Shown here: positions 25,498 through 35,033 of the stretch, in pieces
Position numbering within the stretch: position 1 is the stretch's first letter
Layout: each line of letters opens with the position of its first letter
From: Bacteroidota bacterium
Lineage (GTDB): Bacteria > Bacteroidota > Bacteroidia > Chitinophagales > Chitinophagaceae
DNA length: 39,959 nt
Direction of reading: 5' to 3'
Assembly: GCA_026391125.1 (NCBI GenBank)
Contig: JAPLEO010000099.1
Location: 1-39,959, forward strand
Position numbers and translations under genes: made by a program
Notes under the pieces: generated by a model
Database searches by the model: none
What the model was told of the DNA's origin: nothing
The model's input: the letters and a program-made list of their open reading frames with translations, nothing else

Positions 25498-25505
25498 CAA
25501 AGCTA
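25498..25505 (-). promoter_or_regulatory. -7 element TAGCTTTG four bases before a GTG start (minus strand)
   Basis: The minus strand reads TAGCTTTG-GTGT-GTG, the same 4-base spacing as at 4312-4326 and 37290-37304, predicting a leaderless or nearly leaderless mRNA beginning at or next to the GTG. Confidence 0.55.
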
Positions 25506-25544
25506 CTTTAATAATGGGAGAAGAAAATTGGGTCTAAAATAAAT

Positions 25545-25820
25545 TTATTCGATGACGATCTCAGATTTTTTCACCACTGCTTCGTACAATTTCTGAGACT
25601 CGTGGGTGAGCTTATCGAAATCAATATTCAACTGAGGAATGATTTCCATTAAGATATTGATGCGACCTTCTACATTCAAAAATTTATTAAGCACCACAAC
25701 TTTGCGGGCTTCTAATAAACACCAGCCGCTCTGAAAAGTACCTCGCTCGTAACGAACCACATAAGATGATTCCCCTAGGATGTCTTCCAATTTATTCATC
25801 GTTGCCTGTGTGTACTTCAT
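25545..25820 (-). CDS. Conserved-looking 91-residue protein, function unknown
   Basis: The protein is soluble and mixed alpha/beta, with a Trp/Cys core (FQSGWCLLEARKVVVLNKFLNVEGRINILMEIIPQL) and a helical charged tail (HESQKLYEAVVKKSEIVIE). The composition and strong hydrophobic periodicity argue for a real gene. I do not recognise a named family. It sits between PorX and the MBL hydrolase on the same strand. An internal ATG (Met8) is an alternative start. Confidence 0.75.
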   Translation of the reverse strand: MKYTQATMNKLEDILGESSYVVRYERGTFQSGWCLLEARKVVVLNKFLNVEGRINILMEIIPQLNIDFDKLTHESQKLYEAVVKKSEIVIE

Positions 25821-25932
25821 GTGTAACCTTCCTCTTTTTTAAGCGATATAGGATTAACCAAAAATAACGCAGAGTCTGTTGCTAAGGGCTTTCATTTATC
25901 CACAAGACGGGGGAAAATTAGCCATCAAAGCA

Positions 25933-27489
25933 CTATTTACTCTCCATTTTGATCACGGGAATGATCATTTCTTCCAGACTCACCCCGCCGTGCTGAAAAG
26001 TATTCTTATAATAGTTCACATAGTGGTTGTAATTGTTTGGATAACACAAAAACCCGTCTTCTTTGGCGAAAATAAAACTTGAGTTGATGGTGGGTATCGG
26101 CAAACCTGCTGCTTTTGGATCTTTAAATGCCAAGACATCCCTTGCTTCAAAATTCAAATTCCTACCGTGCTTATAACGCAAATTGGTAGTGGTTTGTTTA
26201 TCGCCGATTACTTTATGAGGTGTTTTAACGCGCACACTTCCATGGTCGGTAGCCAACACTAGCTTTACAGATTTGTCGGCAATTTTTTTCAAAGCTTGAT
26301 TCAGCGGACTATGTTCAAACCAACTTCTGGTAATGCTTCTATAACTAATTTCATCGCTAGCCAATTCTTTCAATACTTCCATTTCTGTTCTAGCATGACT
26401 AAGCATATCCACAAAATTGTACACGATCACGTTGATATCGTTTTGCAATAGGTTGTGCATATTGTTCACCAGTTGTTGCCCGTCTTGGTGATTCACAATT
26501 TTATGATAGCTGAATTTCAAATTGTCTTTTTTCAAGCGTTTTAATTGTGCTCTAAAAAAGTCTTCTTCATATAAATTTTTACCACCTTCTTCCTCATCGT
26601 TCTTCCATTTATCTGGAAAATTTTTCTCGATCTCTAAGGGCATCATACCCGCGAAGATGGCGTTCCTACAGTATTGTGTGGCAGTGGGTAAAATTGAATA
26701 GAACGATTCTTCTTCCGTGATGCGAAAGTTTTCTGCGAAGATGGGTTCGATCGCTTTCCACTGATCAAAGCGTAAATTGTCGATCAAAATAAAAAACAAT
26801 GGTCGGCCCGGTTCTACATGTGGCAATACTTTGAACTGAAACAAATGATTACTCATAATAGGCGAGTCGCTACTCTTTGGATCAACCCATGTTGCATAAT
26901 TTTTGCTGATGTATTTGAAGAACTCGGTATTGGCTTCTTGCTTTTGTGTATTAAAAACTTCTTGCATTTCGGGGCTATCGCTCTTCTCCATTTCCAGTTC
27001 CCAATGCACGAGTCTTTTATAAATATCCATCCACTGTTGGTGATTGGGATTGTCGTTCAGGGCCATGAATAATTCCCTGAAATTTTGTTGATAGGAAGTG
27101 GTTGTTTTTTCTGCCACCAATCGTTTATTATCGATCAGTTTTTTCAAACTCAACCAAACCTGATTGGGGTTCACTGGTTTGATGAGGTAATCGCTGATCT
27201 GACTACCAATGGCCTCATTCATCAAGTTCTCCGTTTCATTCTTGGTGATCAACACAATGGGTAATTGTCTGTTTACCGCTTTGATTCTGGCAAGGGTTTC
27301 TAATCCTGAAATACCGGGCATGGATTCGTCCATTAACACCACATCCACAAAATTCGACTTCACATATTCAATCGCATCAAAGCCATTGGTGAGTGTAGTT
27401 ACTTCGTATCCCTTTTGTTCGAGAAATAATTTTTGTGATTGCAGGCTTTCGATCTCGTCATCCACCCAGAGTATTTTTGCTATAGACAT
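25933..27489 (-). CDS. porX: PorX-type response regulator with PglZ/alkaline-phosphatase domain
   Basis: From the ATG at 27489 the protein is 518 residues. It has a receiver domain (1-120) with DDE near the start and phospho-acceptor Asp54 in VVLMDESMPG, a helical middle region, and a C-terminal PglZ/alkaline-phosphatase-superfamily domain with ILIDNLRFDQW, the catalytic-Thr region LPTATQYCRNAIFAG (Thr about 271), YNFVDMLSHAR and LATDHGSVR. This layout and length are those of PorX, which with PorY controls T9SS genes and hydrolyses oligonucleotides. It fits the T9SS cargo at 10772-15946. An in-frame TTG at 27495 is the less likely start. Confidence 0.93.
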   Translation of the reverse strand: MSIAKILWVDDEIESLQSQKLFLEQKGYEVTTLTNGFDAIEYVKSNFVDVVLMDESMPGISGLETLARIKAVNRQLPIVLITKNETENLMNEAIGSQISDYLIKPVNPNQVWLSLKKLIDNKRLVAEKTTTSYQQNFRELFMALNDNPNHQQWMDIYKRLVHWELEMEKSDSPEMQEVFNTQKQEANTEFFKYISKNYATWVDPKSSDSPIMSNHLFQFKVLPHVEPGRPLFFILIDNLRFDQWKAIEPIFAENFRITEEESFYSILPTATQYCRNAIFAGMMPLEIEKNFPDKWKNDEEEGGKNLYEEDFFRAQLKRLKKDNLKFSYHKIVNHQDGQQLVNNMHNLLQNDINVIVYNFVDMLSHARTEMEVLKELASDEISYRSITRSWFEHSPLNQALKKIADKSVKLVLATDHGSVRVKTPHKVIGDKQTTTNLRYKHGRNLNFEARDVLAFKDPKAAGLPIPTINSSFIFAKEDGFLCYPNNYNHYVNYYKNTFQHGGVSLEEMIIPVIKMESK

Positions 27490-27646
27490 ATCCAAATTTA
27501 TACAACCAAGAATTTATAGAAGCCTAAAGCCTTCACAAATTTTTATTCCCCCAAGCATTTAACAAATACTTCCGATTCAAACCCCGTGATAACACCTAAA
27601 TTAACCTTTCCTACTTTTTCAAGCGATGGTTTAGCTCGGGTAGTTG

Positions 27647-27654
27647 TATTTTTG
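27647..27654 (+). promoter_or_regulatory. -7 element TATTTTTG of the HD-lpx gene group
   Basis: Exact TAnnTTTG match about 33 bp before the HD phosphohydrolase ATG; no clear -33 TTG. It would drive the HD gene and possibly lpxD and beyond. Confidence 0.55.
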
Positions 27655-27687
27655 CAGACTGCTGCAGGTGACTTAAATTAGGAAATA

Positions 27688-28905
27688 ATGACCACGAAGA
27701 CGAAACGAAAAATTATCAATGATCCGGTTTATGGGTTTATTACCATCAACCATCCATTGATCTTTGCCATACTTGCCCATCCCTATTATCAACGCCTCAG
27801 AAGGATTCACCAAATGGCATTGGCCCAATTGGTATACCCGGGAGCCGTACATAGTCGTTTGTTACATTCTTTAGGCGCCTACCACTTAATGTGTAATGCG
27901 GTTACAGAACTGAGAGACAAGGGTGTAGAAATTACGGATGATGAAGCGGTAGCAGTAAAAGCAGCGATCTTATTACACGATATTGGCCACGGACCTTATT
28001 CGCATGCATTAGAGCAGGTGTTGGTGCAGGGTGTTCATCACGAACAATTGTCGATCCAGATCATGCAGAAAATGAATGCCGAAATGAATGGGGCATTGGA
28101 TCTGGCCATTCAAATTTTCACCAATCAGTATCCCAAACCTTTTTTGCACCAGCTCATTAGCGGACAGTTAGATATGGACCGAATGGACTACCTCAGTAGG
28201 GATAGTTTTTTCTCTGGTGTAACGGAAGGCGTGATTGGTTATGACAGAATTCTGAAAATGTTGGTGGTGCATGGTGGCGAATTAATGGTGGAGGAGAAAG
28301 GCATTTATAGTGTAGAAAAGTTTTTAGTGGCACGCAGACAGATGTATTGGCAGGTGTACTTGCACAAAACGGTGTTGGCTGCTGAAAAAATGTTAGTGAA
28401 AATTTTAGAGCGTGTTAGAGAAATATACAAGCCCGATGATGCAGGATTAAAAACGCTGGGTGCATTGGATTTCTTTTTGGGAGAATTTAATCGGGAGATG
28501 GATGCAGATGCGCTAGAAAAATTCTGTTCACTCGATGATCATGATGTGATGCATGCCGTGAAAGTTTGGAGCAAGCATCCTGATAAGATCCTATCCTTAT
28601 TATGCAATAGGTTGTTGAACCGACAGCTCTATCGATCACGCATACAATCGGATGAATTTGAAGGGCAGTTCATCAAAGAAAAAGAGCAGGAAGCGATTCA
28701 TAATTTCAAAATCGATCCTGCTGATGTGCGTTATTTGTGTTTCACTGGTGATGCAAGTAACACCCTTTATCAAACCATTGATGAGCGCATTAATATTTTG
28801 TTCAAAGACGGCATGATCAAAGACATTTCAATGATTGATAATGCATTAATCCAGCAAAAGCTTTCCGCACCAGTCAAAAAATTTTACATTTGTTTATTGA
28901 CCTAG
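27688..28905 (+). CDS. HD-domain phosphohydrolase (dNTPase/SAMHD1-like)
   Basis: The 405-residue protein has an HD metal site: His60 in HSRLLHSLGAYH, His97-Asp98 in LLHDIGHGPYSHALE, and Asp164 in GQLDMDRMDYLSRD. The last motif closely follows the DVDKWDYFARD of SAMHD1-type dNTP triphosphohydrolases. The family hydrolyses phosphate esters of nucleotides, but its precise substrate in Bacteroidota is not established here. It is 42 bp upstream of lpxD, a neighbourhood I recall as common in this phylum, which may only reflect shared transcription. Confidence 0.88.
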   Translation: MTTKTKRKIINDPVYGFITINHPLIFAILAHPYYQRLRRIHQMALAQLVYPGAVHSRLLHSLGAYHLMCNAVTELRDKGVEITDDEAVAVKAAILLHDIGHGPYSHALEQVLVQGVHHEQLSIQIMQKMNAEMNGALDLAIQIFTNQYPKPFLHQLISGQLDMDRMDYLSRDSFFSGVTEGVIGYDRILKMLVVHGGELMVEEKGIYSVEKFLVARRQMYWQVYLHKTVLAAEKMLVKILERVREIYKPDDAGLKTLGALDFFLGEFNREMDADALEKFCSLDDHDVMHAVKVWSKHPDKILSLLCNRLLNRQLYRSRIQSDEFEGQFIKEKEQEAIHNFKIDPADVRYLCFTGDASNTLYQTIDERINILFKDGMIKDISMIDNALIQQKLSAPVKKFYICLLT

Positions 28906-28947
28906 TTTAAGAAACTATGGAACAGTAAGCCTCATAAAGAAAAAAAC

Positions 28948-30000
28948 ATGCAATTTACTGCCGCTCAAATCGCTTTGATGATCAATGGTAAAGTAGAAGG
29001 AAACCCTTCTGCAGCTGTAGGCGCGTTTGGAAAGATCGAAGAAGCAACTGAAGGACAGTTAGCTTTTTTATCGAATCCCAAATACGAAGAATGGCTGTAT
29101 CAATCTTCTGCCAGCATTATCATTGTGAACGATGCGCAAGAGTTGAAGCAACCAGTAAATGCCACTTTGATCAGGGTGCCTGATGCTTATTCAGCCTTTG
29201 CGGTATTATTATCGAAATACCAGGAGATCGTTTCCCAACAACTCGTGGGAATTCAGGAACCAAGCTATATTTCCAAGACAGCCAAATTGGGTGAAGGAAT
29301 ATTTGTGGCTGCTTTTTGCCATATTGGGGAGCATGTTAGAATTGGAAAAAACGTGAAGCTTTACCCGGGAGTAGTGATTGGAGATGGAACGGTTCTAGGC
29401 GACGGCGTGGTGTTACATGCCGGCGTTAAAATATATCATGAGTGTATTTTAGGAAACAGGGTGGTGATCCATGCTGGTACTGTCATTGGTGGGGATGGTT
29501 TTGGCTTTGCACCGCAACCAGATGGTAGTTATAGTAAAATCCCACAGATCGGTAATGTGATCATCGAAGACGATGTGGAAATTGGTTCAAACACCACGAT
29601 CGACCGTGCTACGATGGGATCAACCATCATACACAAAGGCTCGAAGCTCGATAACCTGATACAAATTGCCCATAACGTAGAAATTGGTAGCAACACCGTC
29701 ATTGCCGCTCAGGCTGGCATTAGCGGAAGTGCTAAAGTGGGAAATGGGGTGATGATTGGCGGTCAGGTTGGTACTGCAGGCCATATTATAATTGCCGACG
29801 GAAGCAAGATCGCCGGACAGACAGGTGTTACAAAAAGCATAAAAAATCCGAACAAATCACATAACGGTACGCCGGCCACCGAGTTCACACATTCCTTACG
29901 GATCCAAGCGTTGACGCGTAGTTTGCCGGAAATGGAGAAGCGTCTGCAGGAGTTGGAAAAGTCAATTCAGCAATTATTGGACGAGAAAGCCAAGGGCTAA
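28948..30000 (+). CDS. lpxD: UDP-3-O-acylglucosamine N-acyltransferase
   Basis: The 350-residue LpxD adds the second 3-hydroxyacyl chain in lipid A synthesis. It has an N-terminal uridine-binding domain (1-100, with [15 protein letters not shown]), a long left-handed beta-helix of hexapeptide repeats (about 105-310), the catalytic His in [10 protein letters not shown], the GGDGFGFAP loop, and a C-terminal helix. It precedes lpxC-fabZ and lpxA in the same direction, giving three of the first steps of lipid A synthesis side by side. Confidence 0.96.
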   Translation: MQFTAAQIALMINGKVEGNPSAAVGAFGKIEEATEGQLAFLSNPKYEEWLYQSSASIIIVNDAQELKQPVNATLIRVPDAYSAFAVLLSKYQEIVSQQLVGIQEPSYISKTAKLGEGIFVAAFCHIGEHVRIGKNVKLYPGVVIGDGTVLGDGVVLHAGVKIYHECILGNRVVIHAGTVIGGDGFGFAPQPDGSYSKIPQIGNVIIEDDVEIGSNTTIDRATMGSTIIHKGSKLDNLIQIAHNVEIGSNTVIAAQAGISGSAKVGNGVMIGGQVGTAGHIIIADGSKIAGQTGVTKSIKNPNKSHNGTPATEFTHSLRIQALTRSLPEMEKRLQELEKSIQQLLDEKAKG

Positions 30001-30026
30001 GGCGGTCATATAAGCAGTTTTAATCG

Positions 30027-30034
30027 TATTTTCG
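30027..30034 (+). promoter_or_regulatory. Possible -7 element TATTTTCG before lpxC-fabZ
   Basis: One mismatch from TAnnTTTG, about 90 bp before the ATG at 30124 in the 123-bp gap after lpxD. An internal promoter of the lpx group is possible. Confidence 0.3.
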
Positions 30035-30123
30035 CAGCTCATTTATATTCAAAAGTTCCAGTGTGCGACGCAAGTAAAGCCGAATTTGGCACTACTGCTG
30101 GCTACATACCACATAAAAATATT

Positions 30124-31530
30124 ATGGATAGTACTTTCAATCCCGACAAACAACACACCCTCAATAGTACCATTAGTATCAGCGGTACCGGCTTGCATAC
30201 AGGCGTAATGGTTGATATGAACCTTCGCCCGGCGAATCCTGGATATGGGATCCAATTTCAGCGGATCGATATGCCCAATCAGCCCATTATTAAGGCAGAT
30301 TGCGATTTGGTAACCGATACCAGCCGTGGTACCACCCTTCAAGTGGGGGATGCAAAAATTAGCACGGTGGAGCACGTCTTGGCTGCCTTGGTAGGTATGG
30401 GCGTAGATAATGTATTGATCGAGGTAAACGGACCAGAGATTCCTATCATGGATGGTAGTTCAACTCCTTTCATTGAATTGATCGAAGAAACCGGTGTTTT
30501 AGAACAGGATGCTGCCAAAGCTTGGTATAGCATTGATGAAAATATTTATCATTACGATGATGGTAAGCGTGTAGAGATGGTGGCTTTGCCATCAATGGAC
30601 TACCAGATCACTACTTTGATTGATTTTAATAGTCCGGTTTTAGGTACCCAGCACGCTGGCTTAAAAACCATTCGCGACTTTAAAGCTGAGATTGCACCAT
30701 GTAGAACTTTCTGCTTTTTACACGAGTTAGAAATGTTGTTGGATAACGATTTGATCAAGGGTGGAGACATTAATAATGCGATCGTAGTGGTTGACAAACC
30801 AGTTACCGACGCAGAGATGAACCGTTTGGCAAAAGTGTTCAACCGCGAAAAAATTGAAGTGAAGAGTGAGGGCTATTTGAACAATTTAGAACTGCGTTTT
30901 CCGAACGAACCAGCGCGTCATAAACTCTTGGATGTAGTGGGTGATTTGGCATTGATTGGTTATCCGATCAAAGCTAGAATTATTGCGAATCGTCCGGGGC
31001 ATAGCACCAACGTAGATTTTGCAAAAAAGATCAAGCAATATATCAAGCGTAATAAGCACGTAAAGAATGTACCGGTTTACGACCCAACCATTCCGCCAGT
31101 GTATACTTTAGAAAAGATTGAGAAAACCTTACCACATCGTCATCCTTTCTTGTTTGTAGATAAGATCATTGATTTGACAGACACCTGCATTATAGGGATC
31201 AAGAATGTGACTTTTAGCGAGTCGTTCTTCCAGGGGCATTTCCCAGGAAATCCAGTAATGCCGGGAGTGATTCAGATCGAAGCTTTGGCACAAACGGGTG
31301 GTATTTTGTGTATCAATGCGATGCCCGAGGGCGATTATGATACTTATTTCTTGAAGATCGACAATTGTAAGTTCAAGATGAAAGTGGTGCCGGGTGATAC
31401 GATGATCTTGAAGATGGAATTGATCTCTCCAATCAGAAGGGGGATCTGTGAAATGCGCGGAACGGTATATGTGGGGGGTAAAGTAGCTACGGAGGCCGAC
31501 TTAGTAGCACAGGTAGTAAAACGAACATAA
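30124..31530 (+). CDS. lpxC-fabZ: Fused LpxC deacetylase / FabZ hydroxyacyl-ACP dehydratase
   Basis: The 468-residue protein joins two enzymes. The N-terminal part is LpxC, the zinc deacetylase that commits UDP-GlcNAc to lipid A, with ISGTGLHTG, zinc His in STVEHVLAAL, MDGSSTPF, HKLLDVVGDLALIG and GHSTN. The C-terminal part (about 330-468) is FabZ, dehydratase of 3-hydroxyacyl-ACP, with LPHRHPFLFVDKI, the catalytic His in FFQGHFPGNPVMPGV and Glu in IEALAQTGG. The fusion is a known trait of Bacteroidota and couples lipid A and fatty acid flux. The GTG at 30061 would add 21 residues unlike LpxC, so the ATG at 30124 is preferred. Confidence 0.95.
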   Translation: MDSTFNPDKQHTLNSTISISGTGLHTGVMVDMNLRPANPGYGIQFQRIDMPNQPIIKADCDLVTDTSRGTTLQVGDAKISTVEHVLAALVGMGVDNVLIEVNGPEIPIMDGSSTPFIELIEETGVLEQDAAKAWYSIDENIYHYDDGKRVEMVALPSMDYQITTLIDFNSPVLGTQHAGLKTIRDFKAEIAPCRTFCFLHELEMLLDNDLIKGGDINNAIVVVDKPVTDAEMNRLAKVFNREKIEVKSEGYLNNLELRFPNEPARHKLLDVVGDLALIGYPIKARIIANRPGHSTNVDFAKKIKQYIKRNKHVKNVPVYDPTIPPVYTLEKIEKTLPHRHPFLFVDKIIDLTDTCIIGIKNVTFSESFFQGHFPGNPVMPGVIQIEALAQTGGILCINAMPEGDYDTYFLKIDNCKFKMKVVPGDTMILKMELISPIRRGICEMRGTVYVGGKVATEADLVAQVVKRT

Positions 31531-31555
31531 TATCTTAAAGAAATGTCAAGAAACT

Positions 31556-31563
31556 TACATTTG
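31556..31563 (+). promoter_or_regulatory. -7 element TACATTTG before lpxA
   Basis: Exact TAnnTTTG match in the gap after lpxC-fabZ, about 45 bp before the first in-frame ATG (31609) and about 80 bp before the preferred one (31645). Confidence 0.5.
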
Positions 31564-31644
31564 TAAGGATCAGGACAAGTTTGGCATCTTTTTTATACTC
31601 ATTAGTGCATGGACGCATTAATAACACCAAAACCGAAAACTAGG

Positions 31645-32442
31645 ATGACGCATCCCTACACTTACATCGATCCAAATGCAAGGATTGCACCGAACGTGAA
31701 GATCGACCCCTTTACCGTTATACATGGCGATGTAAAGATTGGCGAAGGCACCTGGATAGGCAGTAATGTGACCATCATGGATGGTACGCGTATTGGAAAG
31801 AACTGCCGCATATTTCCCGGAGCTGTACTTGGTGCTATACCACAGGATTTAAAATTCAGTGGTGAAAAAACCACGGTTGAAGTGGGCGACAATACCACCA
31901 TCCGCGAATTTGTAACCATCAATAGAGGAACGGAAGATAGAGGTAAGACTAAAGTGGGAAGCAATTGTTTGATCATGGCATATACGCATTTGGCGCACGA
32001 CTGTGTAATAGGCGACCATTGTATCCTTGCCAACAGTGTGCAGGTTGCAGGACATGTAACCATGGGCGATTGGGCCGTAGTGGGTGGTGTGAGTGCGGTG
32101 CACCAGTTTGTACAGATCGGTCAGCATGCATTTGTTGCCGGAGGAAGTTTAGTAAGTAAAGACGTACCACCCTATATCAAAGCTGTTCGTAACCCATTGA
32201 GTTATGGCGGTGTGAATAGTATTGGTTTGAAGCGCCGTGGATTTCAGTTAGAGCGCATCAATCATATTTTGGATGTATATCGTACGATTTATAATAAAGG
32301 ATTCAATACTTCACAAGCACTTGAATATATTGAAGAAGAATTACCAGCAACAGATGAGCGCGATGAGATTGTGACTTTTGTACGCGACAGTGGTAGAGGT
32401 ATTATCAAGCGTTTTGTAAAAGGCGCGAACGACGAAGATTAA
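31645..32442 (+). CDS. lpxA: UDP-N-acetylglucosamine O-acyltransferase
   Basis: LpxA catalyses the first step of lipid A synthesis, O-acylation of UDP-GlcNAc. The 265-residue reading (from the ATG at 31645) has hexapeptide repeats from residue 5 to about 190 (IGEGTWIGSNVTIMDGTRIG and onwards), the catalytic His in YTHLAHDCVIGDHC, the GGVSAVHQFVQIGQHAFVAGGS region and the C-terminal helical domain with NSIGLKRRGFQLERI. Length matches the family. An ATG at 31609 would add 12 residues (MDALITPKPKTR) before the conserved start and is an alternative. It is followed by a terminator. Confidence 0.95.
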   Translation: MTHPYTYIDPNARIAPNVKIDPFTVIHGDVKIGEGTWIGSNVTIMDGTRIGKNCRIFPGAVLGAIPQDLKFSGEKTTVEVGDNTTIREFVTINRGTEDRGKTKVGSNCLIMAYTHLAHDCVIGDHCILANSVQVAGHVTMGDWAVVGGVSAVHQFVQIGQHAFVAGGSLVSKDVPPYIKAVRNPLSYGGVNSIGLKRRGFQLERINHILDVYRTIYNKGFNTSQALEYIEEELPATDERDEIVTFVRDSGRGIIKRFVKGANDED

Positions 32443-32492
32443 TTTTAAAGAGATGTGATTTGTTTAAAAAATTAGACAGTTGAAATATTTTG

Positions 32493-32528
32493 AAGCCTCC
32501 CGATTTTTCGAGAGGCTTTGTTTTTTTT
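32493..32528 (+). terminator. Intrinsic terminator after lpxA
   Basis: AAGCCTCCCGA (32493-32503), loop TTTT, TCGAGAGGCTT (32508-32518) with one mismatch, then TG and eight Ts. It ends the lpx unit. Confidence 0.85.
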
Positions 32529-32556
32529 GGCATGCGCAGATTGTTTCCTTTCTTTG
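32526..32556 (+). promoter_or_regulatory. Promoter of the ABC ATPase (TTTG-N19-TTTCTTTG)
   Basis: A -33 TTTG (32526-32529) overlaps the terminator T-run and a -7-like TTTCTTTG (32549-32556) follows after 19 bp, six bases before the ATG at 32563. The first base of the -7 pair departs from TA, so this is moderate evidence. Confidence 0.5.
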
Positions 32557-32562
32557 CTACAC

Positions 32563-33216
32563 ATGAGTGCTGAATCAAATACTATTATACAATTAGATAA
32601 GATTGTCTTAACCGATGCGGGTAAGCGATTCAATCGTGAATGGATCTATCGGCATTGCGATCTAGAATTATCTGTAGGGAGGGCGTATGCGATAACTGGT
32701 CCGAATGGAAGTGGCAAGAGCACTTTACTGCAAGCCATTGCAGGCAGTATGCAATTGAGTGAGGGGGCCATAGTTTGGAACGATCAGCAATCAAAACATA
32801 TTGATGCAGAGCAGATCTATCAACAGTTAGCCATTGCTGCACCCTATTTAGAAGTGATTGAAGAAATGACAGCCAAAGAATTTTTAGAATTTCATGCGCA
32901 GTTCAAACCATTGATTGCAACTGTTACGATCGATGAAATCATATCGATCATTGGTTTAGAAAAAGCGGTTGACAAACAGATCCGTTATTTCAGTAGCGGC
33001 ATGAAGCAAAGGGTAAAATTGGCGCAAGCCATTTTTTCAGATGTGCCACTTTTATTATTAGATGAGCCCTGCACCAACCTCGATGCAACGGGTTATGCCT
33101 TATACCATTCGCTCATTAAAAATTACTGCATGCAAAAATTAATTGTAGTGAGCAGTAATGATGAGCAGGAATTTAAATTCTGCGATCAGGTGGTGAAGAT
33201 TATGGATTATAAGTAG
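32563..33216 (+). CDS. ABC transporter ATP-binding protein, orphan
   Basis: The 217-residue ATPase has Walker A GPNGSGKS (46-53), the ABC signature FSSGMKQRVKLAQ, Walker B LLLLDEPCTNLD, and a C-terminal VVSSNDEQEFKFCDQVVKI. It is short and CcmA/ABC-2-exporter-like. No membrane subunit is adjacent, so its partner and substrate are unknown; position after lpxA makes a cell-envelope role plausible only by neighbourhood. The ATG at 32563 is used since the upstream in-frame ATG at 32518 lies in the terminator/promoter region. Confidence 0.9.
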   Translation: MSAESNTIIQLDKIVLTDAGKRFNREWIYRHCDLELSVGRAYAITGPNGSGKSTLLQAIAGSMQLSEGAIVWNDQQSKHIDAEQIYQQLAIAAPYLEVIEEMTAKEFLEFHAQFKPLIATVTIDEIISIIGLEKAVDKQIRYFSSGMKQRVKLAQAIFSDVPLLLLDEPCTNLDATGYALYHSLIKNYCMQKLIVVSSNDEQEFKFCDQVVKIMDYK

Positions 33217-33301
33217 GCCGCAAATTCTAAGAAAGGGATCTTGAAAGAAAGTCATATATATTCTATCAATAAATCCCACAATCAAGCTTAATAATTTTTA
33301 A

Positions 33302-34471
33302 ATGAGAAAAATCCTACCCATCATTGTGATTGCTCAATTTTTTTGTACCTCACTATGGTTTGCAGGAAACGCTATCATTTCAGATATGGCGAAGGAATTA
33401 AATCTCGACCAACATTTTTTAGCACACTTAACAAGTACCATACAATTCGGATTTATCATTGGCACTTTGATCTTTGCAATCTTTACTATCTCGGACCGTT
33501 TTTCGCCTTCCATTGTATTTTTCTGTAGTGCAATTCTAGCCGGACTTTTTAATCTCGGGCTTTGCATCAATAATATTACTGAAACTCAAATACTATTATT
33601 CCGATTTTTAACTGGCTTCTTTCTAGCTGGAATATATCCAGTAGGAATGAAAATTGCATCTGATTACTTCCAATCTGGTTTGGGAAAATCACTAGGATTT
33701 TTAGTAGGTGCTTTAGTACTCGGAACCGCATTTCCCCATTTATTAAAAGACCTAAGTCTAGGTTTTTCTTGGAAATATGTTTTGTATACAACTACCTGTT
33801 TATCAGCAATCGGTGGATTAAGTATTGTATTATTTGTACCCAATGGGCCTTATCGTAAAGCGGGACAAAAAATAAAATTAAACGCATTTGTAACCGGATT
33901 TAAAAAACAAAATTTTCGATCAGTTGCTTTTGGATATTTCGGACATATGTGGGAGTTATACAGTTTTTGGGCTTTTGTGCCATTAATGCTCTTCGCTCAT
34001 AATCAGCATTATCCTGCAGTAAATCTCAACGTTCCCCTATACTCATTTTTAATTATAGCTTCAGGTGCTGTGGCCTGCGTATTTAGTGGAATACTATCTC
34101 AGTTTTATGGCGTACAAAAAATTGCTACCATTTCCTTAATACTATCTTGTTGTTGTTGTATCCTATCTCCGTTTTTTCTCTTTAATAGTTCGACATTATT
34201 TTTTCTAGGTTTTCTATTTTTTTGGGCTTTGGTAGTAATTGCCGATTCTCCTTTATTCTCAACTTTAGTGGCACAAAACGCACCAGAAGAATCAAGGGGC
34301 ACTTCACTTACCATTGTAAACTGTATTGGATTTTCTATCACAGTAATTAGTATCCAATTAATTAATTTAGTTTCAGATTTAATTAATGCCCAATTTATTT
34401 ATATGATACTCGCCATTGGCCCACTACTAGGGCTTATTGGTTTAAGAAATAAAAGGAAGTGGCATGGATGA
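33302..34471 (+). CDS. Major facilitator superfamily transporter
   Basis: The 389-residue protein has about 12 membrane spans in two halves with a cytoplasmic middle loop (NGPYRKAGQKIKLNAFVTGFKKQNFRS). It resembles the NimT/CynX-type or general sugar/drug permeases; the first-loop region (AHLTSTIQFGFIIGTLIFAIFTISDRFS) carries the MFS loop 2-3 signature in altered form. Substrate cannot be assigned. It is 86 bp after the ABC ATPase and 97 bp before a VOC protein and may be a separate transcript. Confidence 0.88.
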   Translation: MRKILPIIVIAQFFCTSLWFAGNAIISDMAKELNLDQHFLAHLTSTIQFGFIIGTLIFAIFTISDRFSPSIVFFCSAILAGLFNLGLCINNITETQILLFRFLTGFFLAGIYPVGMKIASDYFQSGLGKSLGFLVGALVLGTAFPHLLKDLSLGFSWKYVLYTTTCLSAIGGLSIVLFVPNGPYRKAGQKIKLNAFVTGFKKQNFRSVAFGYFGHMWELYSFWAFVPLMLFAHNQHYPAVNLNVPLYSFLIIASGAVACVFSGILSQFYGVQKIATISLILSCCCCILSPFFLFNSSTLFFLGFLFFWALVVIADSPLFSTLVAQNAPEESRGTSLTIVNCIGFSITVISIQLINLVSDLINAQFIYMILAIGPLLGLIGLRNKRKWHG

Positions 34472-34567
34472 TCATGAATTAATTTTTTGTACTTAGTTGG
34501 AAAGGGTGATTTATTATAAATAATTATTTATAAATTACTTCAACAATCAACTAATAAACCATTTTTT

Positions 34568-34960
34568 ATGAACGAGAAAATGAGTTCCTCAACAAACGCC
34601 ATCAATTGGTTTGAAATTCCTGCAACCGACATTGCAAGAGCCAAAACATTTTATGAAAGCATCTTCGAAATTACGATGCATGAAATGGAAATGCCTGGTA
34701 TGAAATATGCGATGTTTCCATTTGACCCAATGGGTGCAAAAATTAGTGGAGGAATAGCGCAAAGTTCATTTCACACACCAAGTACAACTGGCTCGATCAT
34801 TTATCTAAATGCAAATCCAGATTTAAAAAATGTATTAGACCGAATTGAAAAAGCTGGGGGCAAAGTTACAATGCCAAAAACATCGATCGGAGGAAATGGC
34901 TTTATGGCATTCTTCAATGACTCTGAAGGGAATGGGATGGCGTTACATTCGAATACCTAA
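34568..34960 (+). CDS. VOC (glyoxalase/bleomycin-resistance fold) family protein
   Basis: The 130-residue protein has the beta-alpha-beta-beta-beta repeats of the vicinal-oxygen-chelate family: NWFEIPATDIARAKTFYESIFE at the start, and a second half beginning SIIYLNANPDLKNVLDRIEKAGGKV and ending GFMAFFNDSEGNGMALHSN. This subgroup (extradiol-dioxygenase-like, unknown substrate) is common in Bacteroidota; the enzyme activity cannot be predicted. Met5 is an alternative start. Confidence 0.9.
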   Translation: MNEKMSSSTNAINWFEIPATDIARAKTFYESIFEITMHEMEMPGMKYAMFPFDPMGAKISGGIAQSSFHTPSTTGSIIYLNANPDLKNVLDRIEKAGGKVTMPKTSIGGNGFMAFFNDSEGNGMALHSNT

Positions 34961-35033
34961 TGTTGAAGTAAAATCTTTTTAGTTACTAGCATATATTCTG
35001 AAATAGTAGCATTTTGGTGATTCAAAAGCCAGT

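Noticed and set aside
31662..32170. Several long frames on the opposite strand and other frames within lpxA
   Set aside because: They are shadows of the repetitive hexapeptide coding sequence and show no independent protein signals.
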